Assembly: GCF_014076845.1 (NCBI RefSeq)
Contig: NZ_JACGUT010000079.1
Span: 186,001 to 250,000, forward strand
Source: Colwellia sp. MB3u-41
GTDB taxonomy: Bacteria > Pseudomonadota > Gammaproteobacteria > Enterobacterales > Alteromonadaceae
Length of the DNA: 64,000 nt
Direction: 5' to 3'
Positions 33,758 through 44,240 of this stretch are shown one piece after another. Position numbers and translations under genes: made by a program. Every line of letters begins with the position of its first letter. Position 1 is the first letter of the stretch. The notes under the pieces were generated by a model that was given only the letters and a program-made list of their open reading frames with translations, had not been told where the DNA came from and made no database searches.

Positions 33758-33784
33758 TGTAACCTTTCGCAAAGTCGTGCGTAA
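33758..33784 (+). promoter_or_regulatory. ECF-type promoter of the sigma-DUF4252 operon
   Basis: TGTAACC (33758-33764) and CGTAA (33780-33784) are spaced by 15 bases, the usual layout of group IV sigma promoters (AAC at -35, CGT at -10). It lies right before the sigma gene start at 33793. The mRNA would have almost no leader, and there is no Shine-Dalgarno sequence. This suggests autoregulation by the encoded sigma factor. Confidence 0.65.
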
Positions 33785-33792
33785 TTATAACT

Positions 33793-34293
33793 ATGAAAGG
33801 AAATAAATTTAATAAAATACTCGAACAGCATCAGCAGCGAATTTATTCGTTAGCTCTTTATATTTTACGCGACAAACACGAAGCGGAAGATATAACACAA
33901 GATGTTTTTACGCGTTTATGGAATAGCTTCGAACAAGTAGATATTGAAAAAATGTCGCCTTGGCTTTCAGCGGTAACTCGCAACGCTTGTATTGATAGAT
34001 TACGTAAGCGTAAAGAATTCAGCCAAGTTGAAGAAGAGTATCAAGTCACTAAAACTCATGAAGAACCCGCAGGGAATTTACAACACCAACAATTAAGTCG
34101 TTGGTTAAGCCACGCAATTTCTTGTTTAAAAGAACCTTATAGCTCGTTGATTATGTTATGTGATGTACAGCAAAACAGCCAAAGTATTGCGGCTCAGTCA
34201 CTTAACTTAACCACCAGCCAAGTAAAAGTCTATTTGCATCGTGCACGACGTGAATTGCGAAATAACTTAAAGGGGTATACCCATGAACAATAA
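33793..34293 (+). CDS. ECF (group IV) RNA polymerase sigma factor
   Basis: A 166-residue sigma factor. Region 2 reads QRIYSLALYILRDKHEAEDITQDVFTRLWNSF; region 4 reads LIMLCDVQQNSQSIAAQSLNLTTSQVKVYLHRARRELRNNL, a clear HTH. The length is normal for the family. It directs RNA polymerase to a small regulon, probably including its own operon through the promoter at 33758. The next gene overlaps by 11 bases and is a candidate anti-sigma factor; two DUF4252 genes follow. The gene lacks a Shine-Dalgarno sequence. Confidence 0.93.
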   Translation: MKGNKFNKILEQHQQRIYSLALYILRDKHEAEDITQDVFTRLWNSFEQVDIEKMSPWLSAVTRNACIDRLRKRKEFSQVEEEYQVTKTHEEPAGNLQHQQLSRWLSHAISCLKEPYSSLIMLCDVQQNSQSIAAQSLNLTTSQVKVYLHRARRELRNNLKGYTHEQ

Positions 34294-34834
34294 AGAATCA
34301 TGGCAGAAACCATTAGATAACTTTTTAGCGAACAATGACATTTCAGCTGACACTCGCGTGCTAGCAAGAGCATTGTCCGAGCACAGCGAATTAAATAGCG
34401 AACAACTCAGTAATCAACACATTGCTGAGTTAGAAAAAGCCTTACATATTGAACAACACTTAAATGACATAGGTTTACAGCCTTTATCAACAGATCTTAA
34501 AAACAAGTTACAAGGCATTGGCAAAACGAGAACAACCAGTAACGTTGTGTTTGGTTACTTTACACCTAGCTGGAAAAAACTCAGTGCACTAGCCGCAACC
34601 GTTACCGCTGTTGCTTTACTTAACACCAATATGCTAAGTGAGCCTAAAAATGAACAACCTTCACTCGCAGAAATACAGCATGCTCAGCAAGAGTTAGCCA
34701 TCGCTTTAGAATATATTTCGTTTGCTAAAGAGGTATCAACAGAGCAAATAAAACAGGCATTAGACGAAAATATACAACAACCATTGAATCAGGGGTTATT
34801 TAAACCACTTAATCATTTTAAGGAAACATCATGA
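34283..34834 (+). CDS. Probable anti-sigma factor, single-pass membrane protein
   Basis: A 183-residue protein overlapping the sigma gene by 11 bases, with AAGGGG upstream. The N-terminal ~90 residues are soluble and helical. One hydrophobic segment lies at about 96-112 (LSALAATVTAVALLNTNML). The C-terminal ~65 residues would be periplasmic and contain a helical stretch (EIQHAQQELAIALEYISF). This topology and the gene order fit an anti-sigma factor. No zinc-binding HxxxCxxC motif is seen, so the assignment is positional. It is translationally coupled to the next gene by an ATGA overlap. Confidence 0.7.
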   Translation: MNNKESWQKPLDNFLANNDISADTRVLARALSEHSELNSEQLSNQHIAELEKALHIEQHLNDIGLQPLSTDLKNKLQGIGKTRTTSNVVFGYFTPSWKKLSALAATVTAVALLNTNMLSEPKNEQPSLAEIQHAQQELAIALEYISFAKEVSTEQIKQALDENIQQPLNQGLFKPLNHFKETS

Positions 34835-35373
34835 AAAAAATATTATCCGCCGTCATTTTCTTTAGTTCGTCATTGTTTATTAGCAGCTTAGCTTTTGCTA
34901 ATGATATTACCCAAGAGCGTGGTTATGTCGATTTCGCCAGCCTCGATTCTGCTTATGGCGAACCTAAGGTGATGGTTAATTTAAATAAAACCATGCTGGG
35001 CTTTATTAGCAAAATTAATATGTCTGACCCAGAAGCGTCTGAGTTAATCAAGAAATTGAAAGCCGTGCGTGTACAAATCTACAATATGACAGACAACGAC
35101 CAACCCGCATTAGACTTAATCGCTAAAGTCAGTAAAGACATTCAAAACAAAAATTGGCTCCCCATTGTTTCAGTGAACGAAAAAGGTGAAAAAGTACGAA
35201 TATTCACTAAAATTACTGATGATATTATGGACGGCTTAATGGTGATGGTTGTGAATAACAGTGATTCACGAGAAGCAAGAGAAGCGGTATTTATTAATAT
35301 TGTTGGCGAAATAGACCCGGCGCAAATTAATAAAGTAACCCAATCACTTAACATCGATATTGACTTAAAATAG
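34831..35373 (+). CDS. DUF4252 exported protein
   Basis: A 180-residue protein starting at an ATGA overlap with the previous stop, after AAGGAAAC. The signal peptide is MKKILSAVIFFSSSLFISSLAFA. The mature part contains MVNLNKTMLGFISK, KLKAVRVQIYN, then ITDDIMDGLMVMVVN and FINIVGEIDPAQINKVTQ. That pattern is the DUF4252 domain, found in Bacteroidetes and Gammaproteobacteria in ECF sigma operons. It is periplasmic. A sister protein of the same family is encoded 10 bases downstream. Function is unknown; a role in a membrane-stress response is an inference from the operon. Confidence 0.85.
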   Translation: MKKILSAVIFFSSSLFISSLAFANDITQERGYVDFASLDSAYGEPKVMVNLNKTMLGFISKINMSDPEASELIKKLKAVRVQIYNMTDNDQPALDLIAKVSKDIQNKNWLPIVSVNEKGEKVRIFTKITDDIMDGLMVMVVNNSDSREAREAVFINIVGEIDPAQINKVTQSLNIDIDLK

Positions 35374-35383
35374 CGAGTACCCC

Positions 35384-35974
35384 ATGAAACTATCTACTAT
35401 TTTATTAAGAAAGGTTACATTAATATTAGCCATTACCACCAGCTTATTATTAACGGGCTGTGGCATTACAGCAGGAAGCCTACATAGCCATGCGGGCTAT
35501 GCAGATATTGAATCACCTTATTGGTGGCAAGCCGACAGCGAATTAAATTTGTCTTTAGGCCCCTTAGCTATCGGTACCGCTCGTTGGGTTATTGATGCCG
35601 ATAAAGATCCTGAAATTGATGCTTTGCTCAATGACGTAGACGGTGTTCGTATTAGTGTTTATAAAGTTGAAGAAAATAGTCAGCTCTTTATAGAAAATTT
35701 TGATGAAACACAAGCCAATTTACGTGCAGATGGTTGGCAACCTATTGCTCGCGTTAAAGGCGATGAGCAAGGTGATTATTCACTTATGTTTATTAAGTCA
35801 AATGGGGAAGTGATTGATGGTTTAGTTGTACTGTTACTTTCAGAAGATGAAGCTCTTTTTGTCAATATTATTGGTAATATTCATCCGAACTCTTTTGAAC
35901 CGATTATGGAGCAAGTTTATAAAAAAACCAACTCCACAGAGCCCTCTGAAGAAGTCGCAGTAGAAAAAATATAA
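35384..35974 (+). CDS. DUF4252 lipoprotein
   Basis: A 196-residue lipoprotein. The N-terminus MKLSTILLRKVTLILAITTSLLLTGCG has a lipobox with Cys26. The DUF4252 region includes LNDVDGVRISVYKVEEN and VIDGLVVLLLSEDEALFVNIIGNIHPNSFEPIM, clearly parallel to the previous protein. The short acidic C-terminal tail is not conserved with it. Being the lipidated paralogue, it probably sits in the inner or outer membrane facing the periplasm. It is the last gene of the ECF sigma operon, followed by a hairpin. Confidence 0.87.
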   Translation: MKLSTILLRKVTLILAITTSLLLTGCGITAGSLHSHAGYADIESPYWWQADSELNLSLGPLAIGTARWVIDADKDPEIDALLNDVDGVRISVYKVEENSQLFIENFDETQANLRADGWQPIARVKGDEQGDYSLMFIKSNGEVIDGLVVLLLSEDEALFVNIIGNIHPNSFEPIMEQVYKKTNSTEPSEEVAVEKI

Positions 35975-35982
35975 TAATAACG

Positions 35983-36019
35983 CTGCCGATTAGGTCATAG
36001 ATTAAAACTTAATCGGCAG
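35983..36019. terminator. Terminator hairpin between convergent genes
   Basis: The arms CTGCCGATTA and TAATCGGCAG (35983-35992 and 36010-36019) are perfect, with a 17-base loop. On the leftward side a T-rich stretch (TTATTATTATATTTTTT) follows, and the two flanking genes converge here, so it likely works for the leftward S10 gene and perhaps both. Confidence 0.65.
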
Positions 36020-36045
36020 ATATTACTACTTCACTGATTTACGAT

Positions 36046-37587
36046 TTACTTTGGCGCAGCCGCATTATATTTAGCCGCTTGTTTAGTTTGAGGTAACGAC
36101 GCTTTAATGAACTGACGAATATCATCATTAGACGCTTTTAAATCTTCATAGCGAAGGTACATCATGTGACCACTGCGGTAGCCTTTAAAAGATAAACGAT
36201 CTTTCATTTTTCCACTTTGATCTAACTGCCACATCGTATACTTAGCATCAAAATAATTAGTCGCACCATCGTAGTAGCCTGATTGGATCATGACATTTAA
36301 ATAAGGGTTCTGTGCCATCGCTAAACGCAAGTTCTTACCAGTATTATTATTGCTGCGATCCCAAGGATGTACATCACCAAACATATTATATTTAATGTCT
36401 GTTTTATAGTTTAATTCTTCACGTAAATAGTAATTAATGGCTGGCGTGAAACTGTGTAACCATGATGTTAGCTCTGCATTATAATCAGGTCGTGAACCCG
36501 TTACTTTTTCATCAATACCTAAATAGCGAGAATCTAAACGTCCTATTGTTTGCTCACGGTCACGTAATAATTCTTTCCAAAAATATGAAGCGCTAATATC
36601 TAAATTACTGCGTAATACTTCAGTGACCGAAAGCCCTGAGTAGTATGCCACTTTTTCTGCAATCGCCTGTTTTTCTTGTTGGCTAATAAAGCCACCTTTA
36701 GCAAGTGCGGGTATGTATTGATCGATAGTGAACTTTTCAACTTCTGGTAGAATATCCAGTAAATCTTTTTGTTGTAATTCACTCTTTAACGCTTTGTGAT
36801 ACCAAGCCGCCGCCGCAAAATAAGGTAGGCGATTTGCCGCTTTTACTGGACCGTCACGCTTAATACCAATATCAGTAGGTGACACCAAAATAACGCCATT
36901 TAAATACATCCACTGTCGTGATTGTAGCTCTAATGCTAAACCTGAGACCCGCGTTGTGCCATAACTTTCTCCGATTAAATATTTTGGTGAACGCCAGCGA
37001 TCGTTTCGGGTCACAAAAGTATTTACCCAATCAGCTAAGTATTTAATGTCGGCATTAACACCAAAAAACATCGACTTTTGCTGGTCTTTTGAAGGCATCT
37101 TACCCTCTTTGTCAGGTAAAACTCTTGAATAGCCAGTATTTACCGGATTAACAAAAACAATGTCGGCAACATCTAAAATTGAATAGTCATTGGTCTTAAC
37201 ACCGTAAGGCTGCAATGGATATCCTTCGTTATCAACATTTAAAACACGTGGTCCGGTGTAGGCAACATGCATCCAAACTGATGCTGAACCTGGGCCACCG
37301 TTAAAAGAAATGAGTAAAGGTCGTGCGCTTTTATTCTTAATATCGCTGCGTTGGTAATAGGTATAGAATAAACTAGCGGTTGGGTTACCTTCACTGTCCC
37401 AAACAGGTTGAGTACCGGTAGTGGCGGTGTAGTCGAATTTTTTACCATTAACCTTGGTACTATGTTTTGTGGTTGAGCTTTCGTCGATAGCTAATTTTCG
37501 TGTATTGTCGCTCGTACTATCAGCATTAACTAACGGTGACAATATCAGCAATAAGGCCAATACGTTGACTAAATAGAGTGCTTTCAC
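36046..37587 (-). CDS. S10 family serine carboxypeptidase-like peptidase
   Basis: A 513-residue exported peptidase. The signal peptide is MKALYLVNVLALLLILSPLVNA. The oxyanion region FNGGPGSASVWMH, the catalytic serine Ser208 in GESYGTTR, the acid region SGYYDGATNYFDA and the histidine in RSGHMMYLR match the peptidase S10 family. It probably removes C-terminal residues from peptides in the periplasm, in step with the other exported peptidases in this window. It has its own upstream region and is monocistronic. Confidence 0.92.
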   Translation of the reverse strand: MKALYLVNVLALLLILSPLVNADSTSDNTRKLAIDESSTTKHSTKVNGKKFDYTATTGTQPVWDSEGNPTASLFYTYYQRSDIKNKSARPLLISFNGGPGSASVWMHVAYTGPRVLNVDNEGYPLQPYGVKTNDYSILDVADIVFVNPVNTGYSRVLPDKEGKMPSKDQQKSMFFGVNADIKYLADWVNTFVTRNDRWRSPKYLIGESYGTTRVSGLALELQSRQWMYLNGVILVSPTDIGIKRDGPVKAANRLPYFAAAAWYHKALKSELQQKDLLDILPEVEKFTIDQYIPALAKGGFISQQEKQAIAEKVAYYSGLSVTEVLRSNLDISASYFWKELLRDREQTIGRLDSRYLGIDEKVTGSRPDYNAELTSWLHSFTPAINYYLREELNYKTDIKYNMFGDVHPWDRSNNNTGKNLRLAMAQNPYLNVMIQSGYYDGATNYFDAKYTMWQLDQSGKMKDRLSFKGYRSGHMMYLRYEDLKASNDDIRQFIKASLPQTKQAAKYNAAAPK

Positions 37588-37714
37588 TTTAAGGTCCTGT
37601 GTAGTAGATTTTTATTAAGATACCTATACTGTAAAACAGAAAAGATGTTACCGCTGAAATAAAAGTTTAAATAGCCTTTTTCAGCGATAAACACCTGTTG
37701 TCACTAAATTTACC

Positions 37715-38287
37715 CTAGGTATTTAATGTTAAGTAAACCACGATCAGCTTTTGTCCTGTAATCGTCATTTCCCCTGTTTTAAGGGTATTCAATTTCAATA
37801 AATGCCCTGCCTTTATTATTGGGTGCTTTTGGTATGACGTTAACTGAAATGCACCCGACAAACTGTAAACAAAGCATAAATCTGCAGCTTTAAGTTCAAC
37901 AGTTTGTTGAGCTAGCAAGGTTTCCACAACGGCCGAGCACTTTTCTTTATCTGTAATAATATTAAAGTCGGTAATTTCGCCTGCTGGTAAATTTCCAACG
38001 GTTCGACAACCCCCATCAAAATTGGCGATATCGAGGATATTATTCAGCTGATCAATTTTACGGTTATCGTGCTGTAAATTAATGCCATGACCTTCAATCA
38101 GAATAAGGTTACGCTGATAACCTGAAAAATCTGAAAAAACACCGTCTTCAACAACCGTTGCCATACTTAAGCGCCAGATGAAATCATCTAATTTACCCCC
38201 AGCGTTAATGGCTAATTCAATCGTTTCTCCTTGACCGTTTTTCCATGGAATAGTCTTGAATTGTTGTGGAGAAAGCACCGTGATCAT
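37715..38287 (-). CDS. HutD-family cupin protein, coupled to fghA
   Basis: A 190-residue protein from the ATG at 38287, which overlaps the fghA stop as ATGA; an upstream start at 38320 would overlap more. The sequence begins MITVLSPQQFKTIPWKNGQGETIELAI, the HutD signature. It continues with FIWRLSMATVVEDGVFSDFSGYQRNLILIEG. HutD proteins are beta-fold cupins associated with histidine use and thought to bind N-formylglutamate or related small ligands. Here it is the third gene of a formaldehyde-detoxification operon, an unusual place. Its function here is unknown. Confidence 0.87.
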   Translation of the reverse strand: MITVLSPQQFKTIPWKNGQGETIELAINAGGKLDDFIWRLSMATVVEDGVFSDFSGYQRNLILIEGHGINLQHDNRKIDQLNNILDIANFDGGCRTVGNLPAGEITDFNIITDKEKCSAVVETLLAQQTVELKAADLCFVYSLSGAFQLTSYQKHPIIKAGHLLKLNTLKTGEMTITGQKLIVVYLTLNT

Positions 38288-39141
38288 TGCGAATCTTCCA
38301 GATGTTGTGCATGAAAACATAAGTGGTTTTCAATAAAGCTCGCAATAAAAAAGTAGCTATGGTCATAACCTTGATGCTGGTTAAGTATCAGTGGGTAGTT
38401 ATTACTTAGCGCCGCTGAAATTAATGATTTGGGATGAAGTTGTTCTTTCAAAAAATCATCGTCTAAACCTTGGTCAACCAAGGCCGGTATATGGTGCGTA
38501 CTTGCTTTCATTAAAAGACTAGCATCGTGTTGCTGCCATAACGTTTGATCACTGCCCAAATAAGCACTAAACGCTTTTTGTCCCCAAGCGCAATTTACTG
38601 GATTGGCAATAGGGCTAAAAGCGGATACTGAACAATATAAATCTGGGTTTTTAAGAGCGATGGTTAGTGCGCCATGCCCCCCCATTGAATGACCACTGAT
38701 TGATTTTTTACTCGATACAGGGAAGTTTGCTTCAATTAATTTTGGTAATTCATCAACAATATAATCATACATTTGATAATGGCTAGACCACGGTTTTTCT
38801 GTTGCGTTGATATAAAACCCCGCACCTAGCCCTAAATCGTAAGCTTGATTTTCATCATCGGCAACATCATCGCCGCGCGGGCTGGTATCAGGACAAACAA
38901 TGGCAATACCCAGTATTGATGCCATACGCTGGCCACCTGCTTTTTGTACAAAATTTTCATCTGTACAAGTGAGTCCTGAAAGCCAATACAAAACTGGCAC
39001 CGGTGAACTCTTGCTCGCACATTCAGGTAAATAAATAGCAAAACGCATTTTACACTTCAAGCTTTCGGCATCATGTTGAAAGTGTGCTTGTACGCCAGCA
39101 AACATTTTATTACTGCTAATTTCTTCTAACATGATTTTCAA
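38284..39141 (-). CDS. fghA: S-formylglutathione hydrolase
   Basis: A 285-residue cytoplasmic esterase. The catalytic serine is in GHSMGGHGAL. The N-terminal block VLYWLSGLTCTDENFVQKAGGQRMAS and PDTSPRGDDVADDENQAYDLGLGAGFY are typical. The catalytic His lies in YDHSYFFIASF. It hydrolyses S-formylglutathione to formate and glutathione, the second step of glutathione-dependent formaldehyde detoxification. It follows the dehydrogenase gene by 12 bases and is translationally coupled to the HutD-like gene. Confidence 0.95.
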   Translation of the reverse strand: MKIMLEEISSNKMFAGVQAHFQHDAESLKCKMRFAIYLPECASKSSPVPVLYWLSGLTCTDENFVQKAGGQRMASILGIAIVCPDTSPRGDDVADDENQAYDLGLGAGFYINATEKPWSSHYQMYDYIVDELPKLIEANFPVSSKKSISGHSMGGHGALTIALKNPDLYCSVSAFSPIANPVNCAWGQKAFSAYLGSDQTLWQQHDASLLMKASTHHIPALVDQGLDDDFLKEQLHPKSLISAALSNNYPLILNQHQGYDHSYFFIASFIENHLCFHAQHLEDSQ

Positions 39142-39153
39142 CCTTTTAGGTGC

Positions 39154-40645
<1,492 letters not shown>

Positions 40646-41587
40646 TTACAGTTGGCTTTTAAGCCCATTGAGCTTTAAAAGATAACGTGAGACGAGAAGC
40701 TTTTCATTAATAGCTAATAATAACTCTTCTGCTTGTTCTTTCTTCCCCATAATTAACTTTACTTCAGCTAAATATAATTGAGCATGAGCAGCCTTTATTA
40801 CATCAATAGCTATTTCTGCATACTTGATAGCCGAGGCATAATTTGTTTCAGCTAGTGAATACTGCTGAGCTTCTTGCTGCACTTGTGCTAAATTAAAGTG
40901 TACAACCGCTATTTGCTGTTCATTACCATATTTATAGCTCCAAGGAACGGCGCTATTCCAGTGTTCTAAGGCTTCATCATTATACTCAAGTTTTTTCGCA
41001 ACGTGCCCTAAATGACCGTATAGCTCCATCATAAAATATGGGTTATGACTATGTTGATATTTATCTTTCAAGGCGTTAAGTGACACGTAAGCTTCAGGTA
41101 ATTCACCAATAAACATTTGTAAGTTAGCTATTTCTATTAACTTTATAGGAGAGGGGTATGCCCCATTCATTATCGCTAACTGTGCTTTCGCTTTATAAAT
41201 ATAGCGCTTACCTTCTTTTAGATCTCCGCGACCAAGAAGAGATTTTGCATAATACATATAAAGAGTAACCTGAAAAGGAGTAGGTAAATCTTCATCGTTT
41301 ATTAGGCGTTTGGTTTCTTTATATAGCTCGTCACTGTGTTGTAAAATAAATAGCGATGTGAGTTTAAACTGCATTAAGCGAAGCCAAAGTCGACTTTTCT
41401 GTTGTACACTTTTTAATTCAAAATCAACTTGTTCAAGACATTCTGTGGGAGAGCGCTGACATAGCTTGTCCATGCTTTCACTTTTAATCGCATAAACCTT
41501 AGTGACGGGTAAGCTCAGTACCAACAATAATATTGCCGTACGTTTTATTAAATAGCGCTTATGGGGAATAGAAAATTGTTTTTTCAT
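40646..41587 (-). CDS. Exported TPR-like repeat protein, unknown function
   Basis: A 313-residue protein with a signal-peptide-like N-terminus (RYLIKRTAILLLVLSLPVTKVYA). The rest is helical with TPR-like repeats: FQVTLYMYYAKSLLGRGDLKEGKRYI, YGHLGHVAKKLEYNDEALEHWNSAV, VVHFNLAQVQQEAQQYSLAETNYASAIKYAE and AAHAQLYLAEVKLIMGKKEQAEELL. Two cysteines (CQRSPTEC) may form a disulfide in the periplasm. TPR domains mediate protein contacts. In related proteins such an N-terminal domain is fused to a GGDEF module, but none follows here. It is divergent from the beta-barrel gene at 41742. Confidence 0.72.
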   Translation of the reverse strand: MKKQFSIPHKRYLIKRTAILLLVLSLPVTKVYAIKSESMDKLCQRSPTECLEQVDFELKSVQQKSRLWLRLMQFKLTSLFILQHSDELYKETKRLINDEDLPTPFQVTLYMYYAKSLLGRGDLKEGKRYIYKAKAQLAIMNGAYPSPIKLIEIANLQMFIGELPEAYVSLNALKDKYQHSHNPYFMMELYGHLGHVAKKLEYNDEALEHWNSAVPWSYKYGNEQQIAVVHFNLAQVQQEAQQYSLAETNYASAIKYAEIAIDVIKAAHAQLYLAEVKLIMGKKEQAEELLLAINEKLLVSRYLLKLNGLKSQL

Positions 41588-41741
41588 TGTTAAATATTGC
41601 CACGGATATTGTTAATTTCCAAGTACCTTAAGTGTTTATTAAAGATTATTGAACAAAAAATATCTTGGTGTTAAGCTCCACGCGAAAATTTAACTCTAGC
41701 TTAATCTAAGGTTAACCCAAATAAAAAATAAAGGATTTATA

Positions 41742-42302
41742 ATGTTTAAATGCACAGCTCTTGCCCTCATCTTGTTATCCCTTTCTTTAACGGCTTCCGC
41801 TAATTGGCAAACAGGGGCAGGTTTTGCTAATTTTTCTGATAGCACTGACGGTGACGACCTTTCATTAAATATTATTTATGGTTCAGTTGCTTATAAAATT
41901 GAAAATTCAAGAAAAGATTACTTCTTTATGCCTGAATTTCGAATCGGGACCGGTCTTGGTGATGACACGCTAACAGAAACTTGGCGTTATCAAGATGGGT
42001 ACACAGGACATTCTAGAGTGATCAGTAGTGATATAAAAGTCGAAATAGAACGTTTTATTGCGTTATCTCTTCGTGGTCAATACGGCTTCAGTAACGGAGC
42101 ATACGTTTATGTTGCGCCTTCTTATGCAAATTTAAAAAGTAAAATAAGTTACGCTGGCGAATCAGATTCTGATGATTCATGGGAATTTGGTGTTGGCGCT
42201 GGTGTTGGTTATAACCTTAATAAAAAAATCAGTGTTGAAGCCTCATATGAAAATTATGATGAGACTGACTTACTTTCTGTTGGTTTCAAATACGCATTTT
42301 AA
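41742..42302 (+). CDS. Small outer-membrane beta-barrel protein
   Basis: A 186-residue protein with the signal peptide MFKCTALALILLSLSLTASA. The mature part has alternating hydrophobic strands (LSLNIIYGSVAYKIE, IALSLRGQYGFSNGAYVYVAPSYANLKS, WEFGVGAGVGYNLNKKISVEASYENYD) and ends LSVGFKYAF, with the terminal Phe used for barrel assembly. This fits an OmpA/OmpW-like eight-stranded barrel. Its role is unknown. It is a single gene with a strong terminator 17 bases later. Confidence 0.85.
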   Translation: MFKCTALALILLSLSLTASANWQTGAGFANFSDSTDGDDLSLNIIYGSVAYKIENSRKDYFFMPEFRIGTGLGDDTLTETWRYQDGYTGHSRVISSDIKVEIERFIALSLRGQYGFSNGAYVYVAPSYANLKSKISYAGESDSDDSWEFGVGAGVGYNLNKKISVEASYENYDETDLLSVGFKYAF

Positions 42303-42318
42303 TTAAGTTTACTCTTTA

Positions 42319-42359
42319 ACACTGAAAAAGGAGAACTCAGCGTTCTCCTTTTTCAGTGT
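42319..42359. terminator. Long bidirectional terminator hairpin
   Basis: Perfect 18-base arms beginning ACACTGAAAAAGG and ending TTTTTCAGTGT enclose TCAGC. It lies between the convergent beta-barrel and M1 peptidase genes and can end both transcripts; the T tract is inside the stem. Confidence 0.75.
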
Positions 42360-42384
42360 AAATATTAGATTAAAAATTATAAAA

Positions 42385-44061
42385 CTAATTACCTAGAACA
42401 TTGAGTGTCGAAATATAGAAATTAGCATCAACGGTAATACTTGGATTTTCCTCATCTATCTCAACAGCAGTCCAACGTGTTGTTGGCGACAACCAACGTG
42501 CTTTACCTGCAATAGTAACTCGAACTGGCATGTCAAAATCTTTAATAACATTACCCCAACGAATTTTCATCACTTTATCTTTAACAAAATACTCCAAGGT
42601 TGGAATACGAATATCACGTAAATATTGGTCAAAAACCTGACTAAAGTCTATGCCAGATTGCGTGCTGATGTAGCTTTCAATATCTTGAGTGGTCACTGTT
42701 TGATGATAAAAAACGTTGCCTAAACCACGTAATATTTCACGCCATTTTTTATCATCGTTGATTACTTGGCGAATGGTATGCAACATGTTGCCACCTTTAT
42801 CATACATATCACCAGAGCCACCACGATTAGCATTATATTCACCGATAATTGGTGATTGATTACCAATGTTCAGCCGTTGACCACGAATATATTCAAAGGC
42901 TTGCGTTTGAGTAAAATGATATTCTAAAAAGAGGCTCTCTGAATAACTCGTAAAGCTCTCATGGATCCACATATCCGCCACATCTTTATTGGTAATATTA
43001 TTGGCAAACCACTCGTGCCCTGATTCGTGCACAATAATAAAATCGAATAACAAGCCAGGGCCTGCACTGGAGCGATCACGCCCTAGATAGCCATTTTGAT
43101 AACCATTGCCATAAGTCACTGAACTTTGGTGTTCCATACCTAAATAAGGGGCTTCTACCAATTTATAGCTGTCTTCATAAAATGGGTAAGGGCCGAACCA
43201 ATGCTCAAAAGCTTCAATAGTGCGCTTGGCTTCTTTAAATTGCTTTTTAGCTTTGGCTAAATTTTCACGTAAAACATAATAGTCCATATCAAGCTGACCT
43301 TTTTCACCTTGATGCTTTTCACCAAAATGAACATAATCGCCAATATTAATATTTACGCCATAGTTATTTATTGGGTTAACAACCTGCCAATGATATATTT
43401 TTGTTTTCGCTGCTTTATTATGTTCTGTTTTGATTAACCGCCCGTTAGAAACATCCATTAAATGTTCAGGTACTTCAACACTGATTAGCACTCCATTATC
43501 AGGTTCGTCGCTAGGATGATCTTTATTTGGCCACCAAATGCTAGAGCCAATACCTTGATTCGATGTAGCAATAAAATCAAGGCCATTACTGTCTTTTTCC
43601 CAAGTAATACCGCCATCCCATGGGGCACGTTTTGCAGTAACGGGCTGTCCAGAGAAGTAAAGAGTTATCTTCTGCTCTGAGCCTATTTCTTGCTTACTGG
43701 CTGGGGTGATAAAATAAGAATAGCCATCTTGCTCTACTTCAAGCGCCTTACCATTTTGGTGCACTTTCTCAAGCTTCATTGGCGCTTGTAGCTCTATTTG
43801 TAAACGTTCACCTTGAGCTAACACCATATAAGTCATGGTGTTTTTACCTGAAAAAAGCTTAGTTTTAGGGTCAACTTTTACATTAAGATGATAATGCGTT
43901 AGATCCCACCAGATTCTTTCTGGTGTTATTGAACCACGTAATTGTTCTTGATGCGTTATCTTGCCACTTTCTTGTTGCCAATTACTCGCACTAACATGCC
44001 CAGCAAAAACCATAGCGCAAACTAAGCTGGCAAGTGAAGTCGTTATCCGTTTTTTTATCAT
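42385..44061 (-). CDS. M1 family metallo-aminopeptidase
   Basis: A 558-residue exported zinc peptidase from the ATG at 44061 (MIKKRITTSLASLVCAMVFAGHVSA); an upstream start at 44103 would put 14 residues before the signal peptide. The zinc motif HESGH is at 345-349, followed by NITNKDVADMWIHESFTSYSE with the third ligand Glu. The substrate motif GMEHQS is the GAMEN equivalent. It lacks the long C-terminal domain of PepN. It probably removes N-terminal residues from peptides in the periplasm. It is monocistronic. Confidence 0.92.
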   Translation of the reverse strand: MIKKRITTSLASLVCAMVFAGHVSASNWQQESGKITHQEQLRGSITPERIWWDLTHYHLNVKVDPKTKLFSGKNTMTYMVLAQGERLQIELQAPMKLEKVHQNGKALEVEQDGYSYFITPASKQEIGSEQKITLYFSGQPVTAKRAPWDGGITWEKDSNGLDFIATSNQGIGSSIWWPNKDHPSDEPDNGVLISVEVPEHLMDVSNGRLIKTEHNKAAKTKIYHWQVVNPINNYGVNINIGDYVHFGEKHQGEKGQLDMDYYVLRENLAKAKKQFKEAKRTIEAFEHWFGPYPFYEDSYKLVEAPYLGMEHQSSVTYGNGYQNGYLGRDRSSAGPGLLFDFIIVHESGHEWFANNITNKDVADMWIHESFTSYSESLFLEYHFTQTQAFEYIRGQRLNIGNQSPIIGEYNANRGGSGDMYDKGGNMLHTIRQVINDDKKWREILRGLGNVFYHQTVTTQDIESYISTQSGIDFSQVFDQYLRDIRIPTLEYFVKDKVMKIRWGNVIKDFDMPVRVTIAGKARWLSPTTRWTAVEIDEENPSITVDANFYISTLNVLGN

Positions 44062-44199
44062 TATTATTGTCCCAACTCTCTCTTGTATACAACATACTAG
44101 CATTGTGTAATATAAATGGTGAACCCTAAAAAGGGTAAGAACTATTAGCGGCTCACATCGTTATCTAAAAATTAATTATAACCAAATACAACATTAAGA

Positions 44200-44229
44200 T
44201 TGCGTATTTTGAAACTAATACGATAGAAT
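44200..44229 (+). promoter_or_regulatory. Promoter of the thiamine operon
   Basis: TTGCGT (44200-44205) and TAGAAT (44224-44229) are separated by 18 bases, and the TPP aptamer begins about 12 bases later. The spacing and place suit the operon promoter. Confidence 0.55.
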
Positions 44230-44240
44230 CACCACAATTA

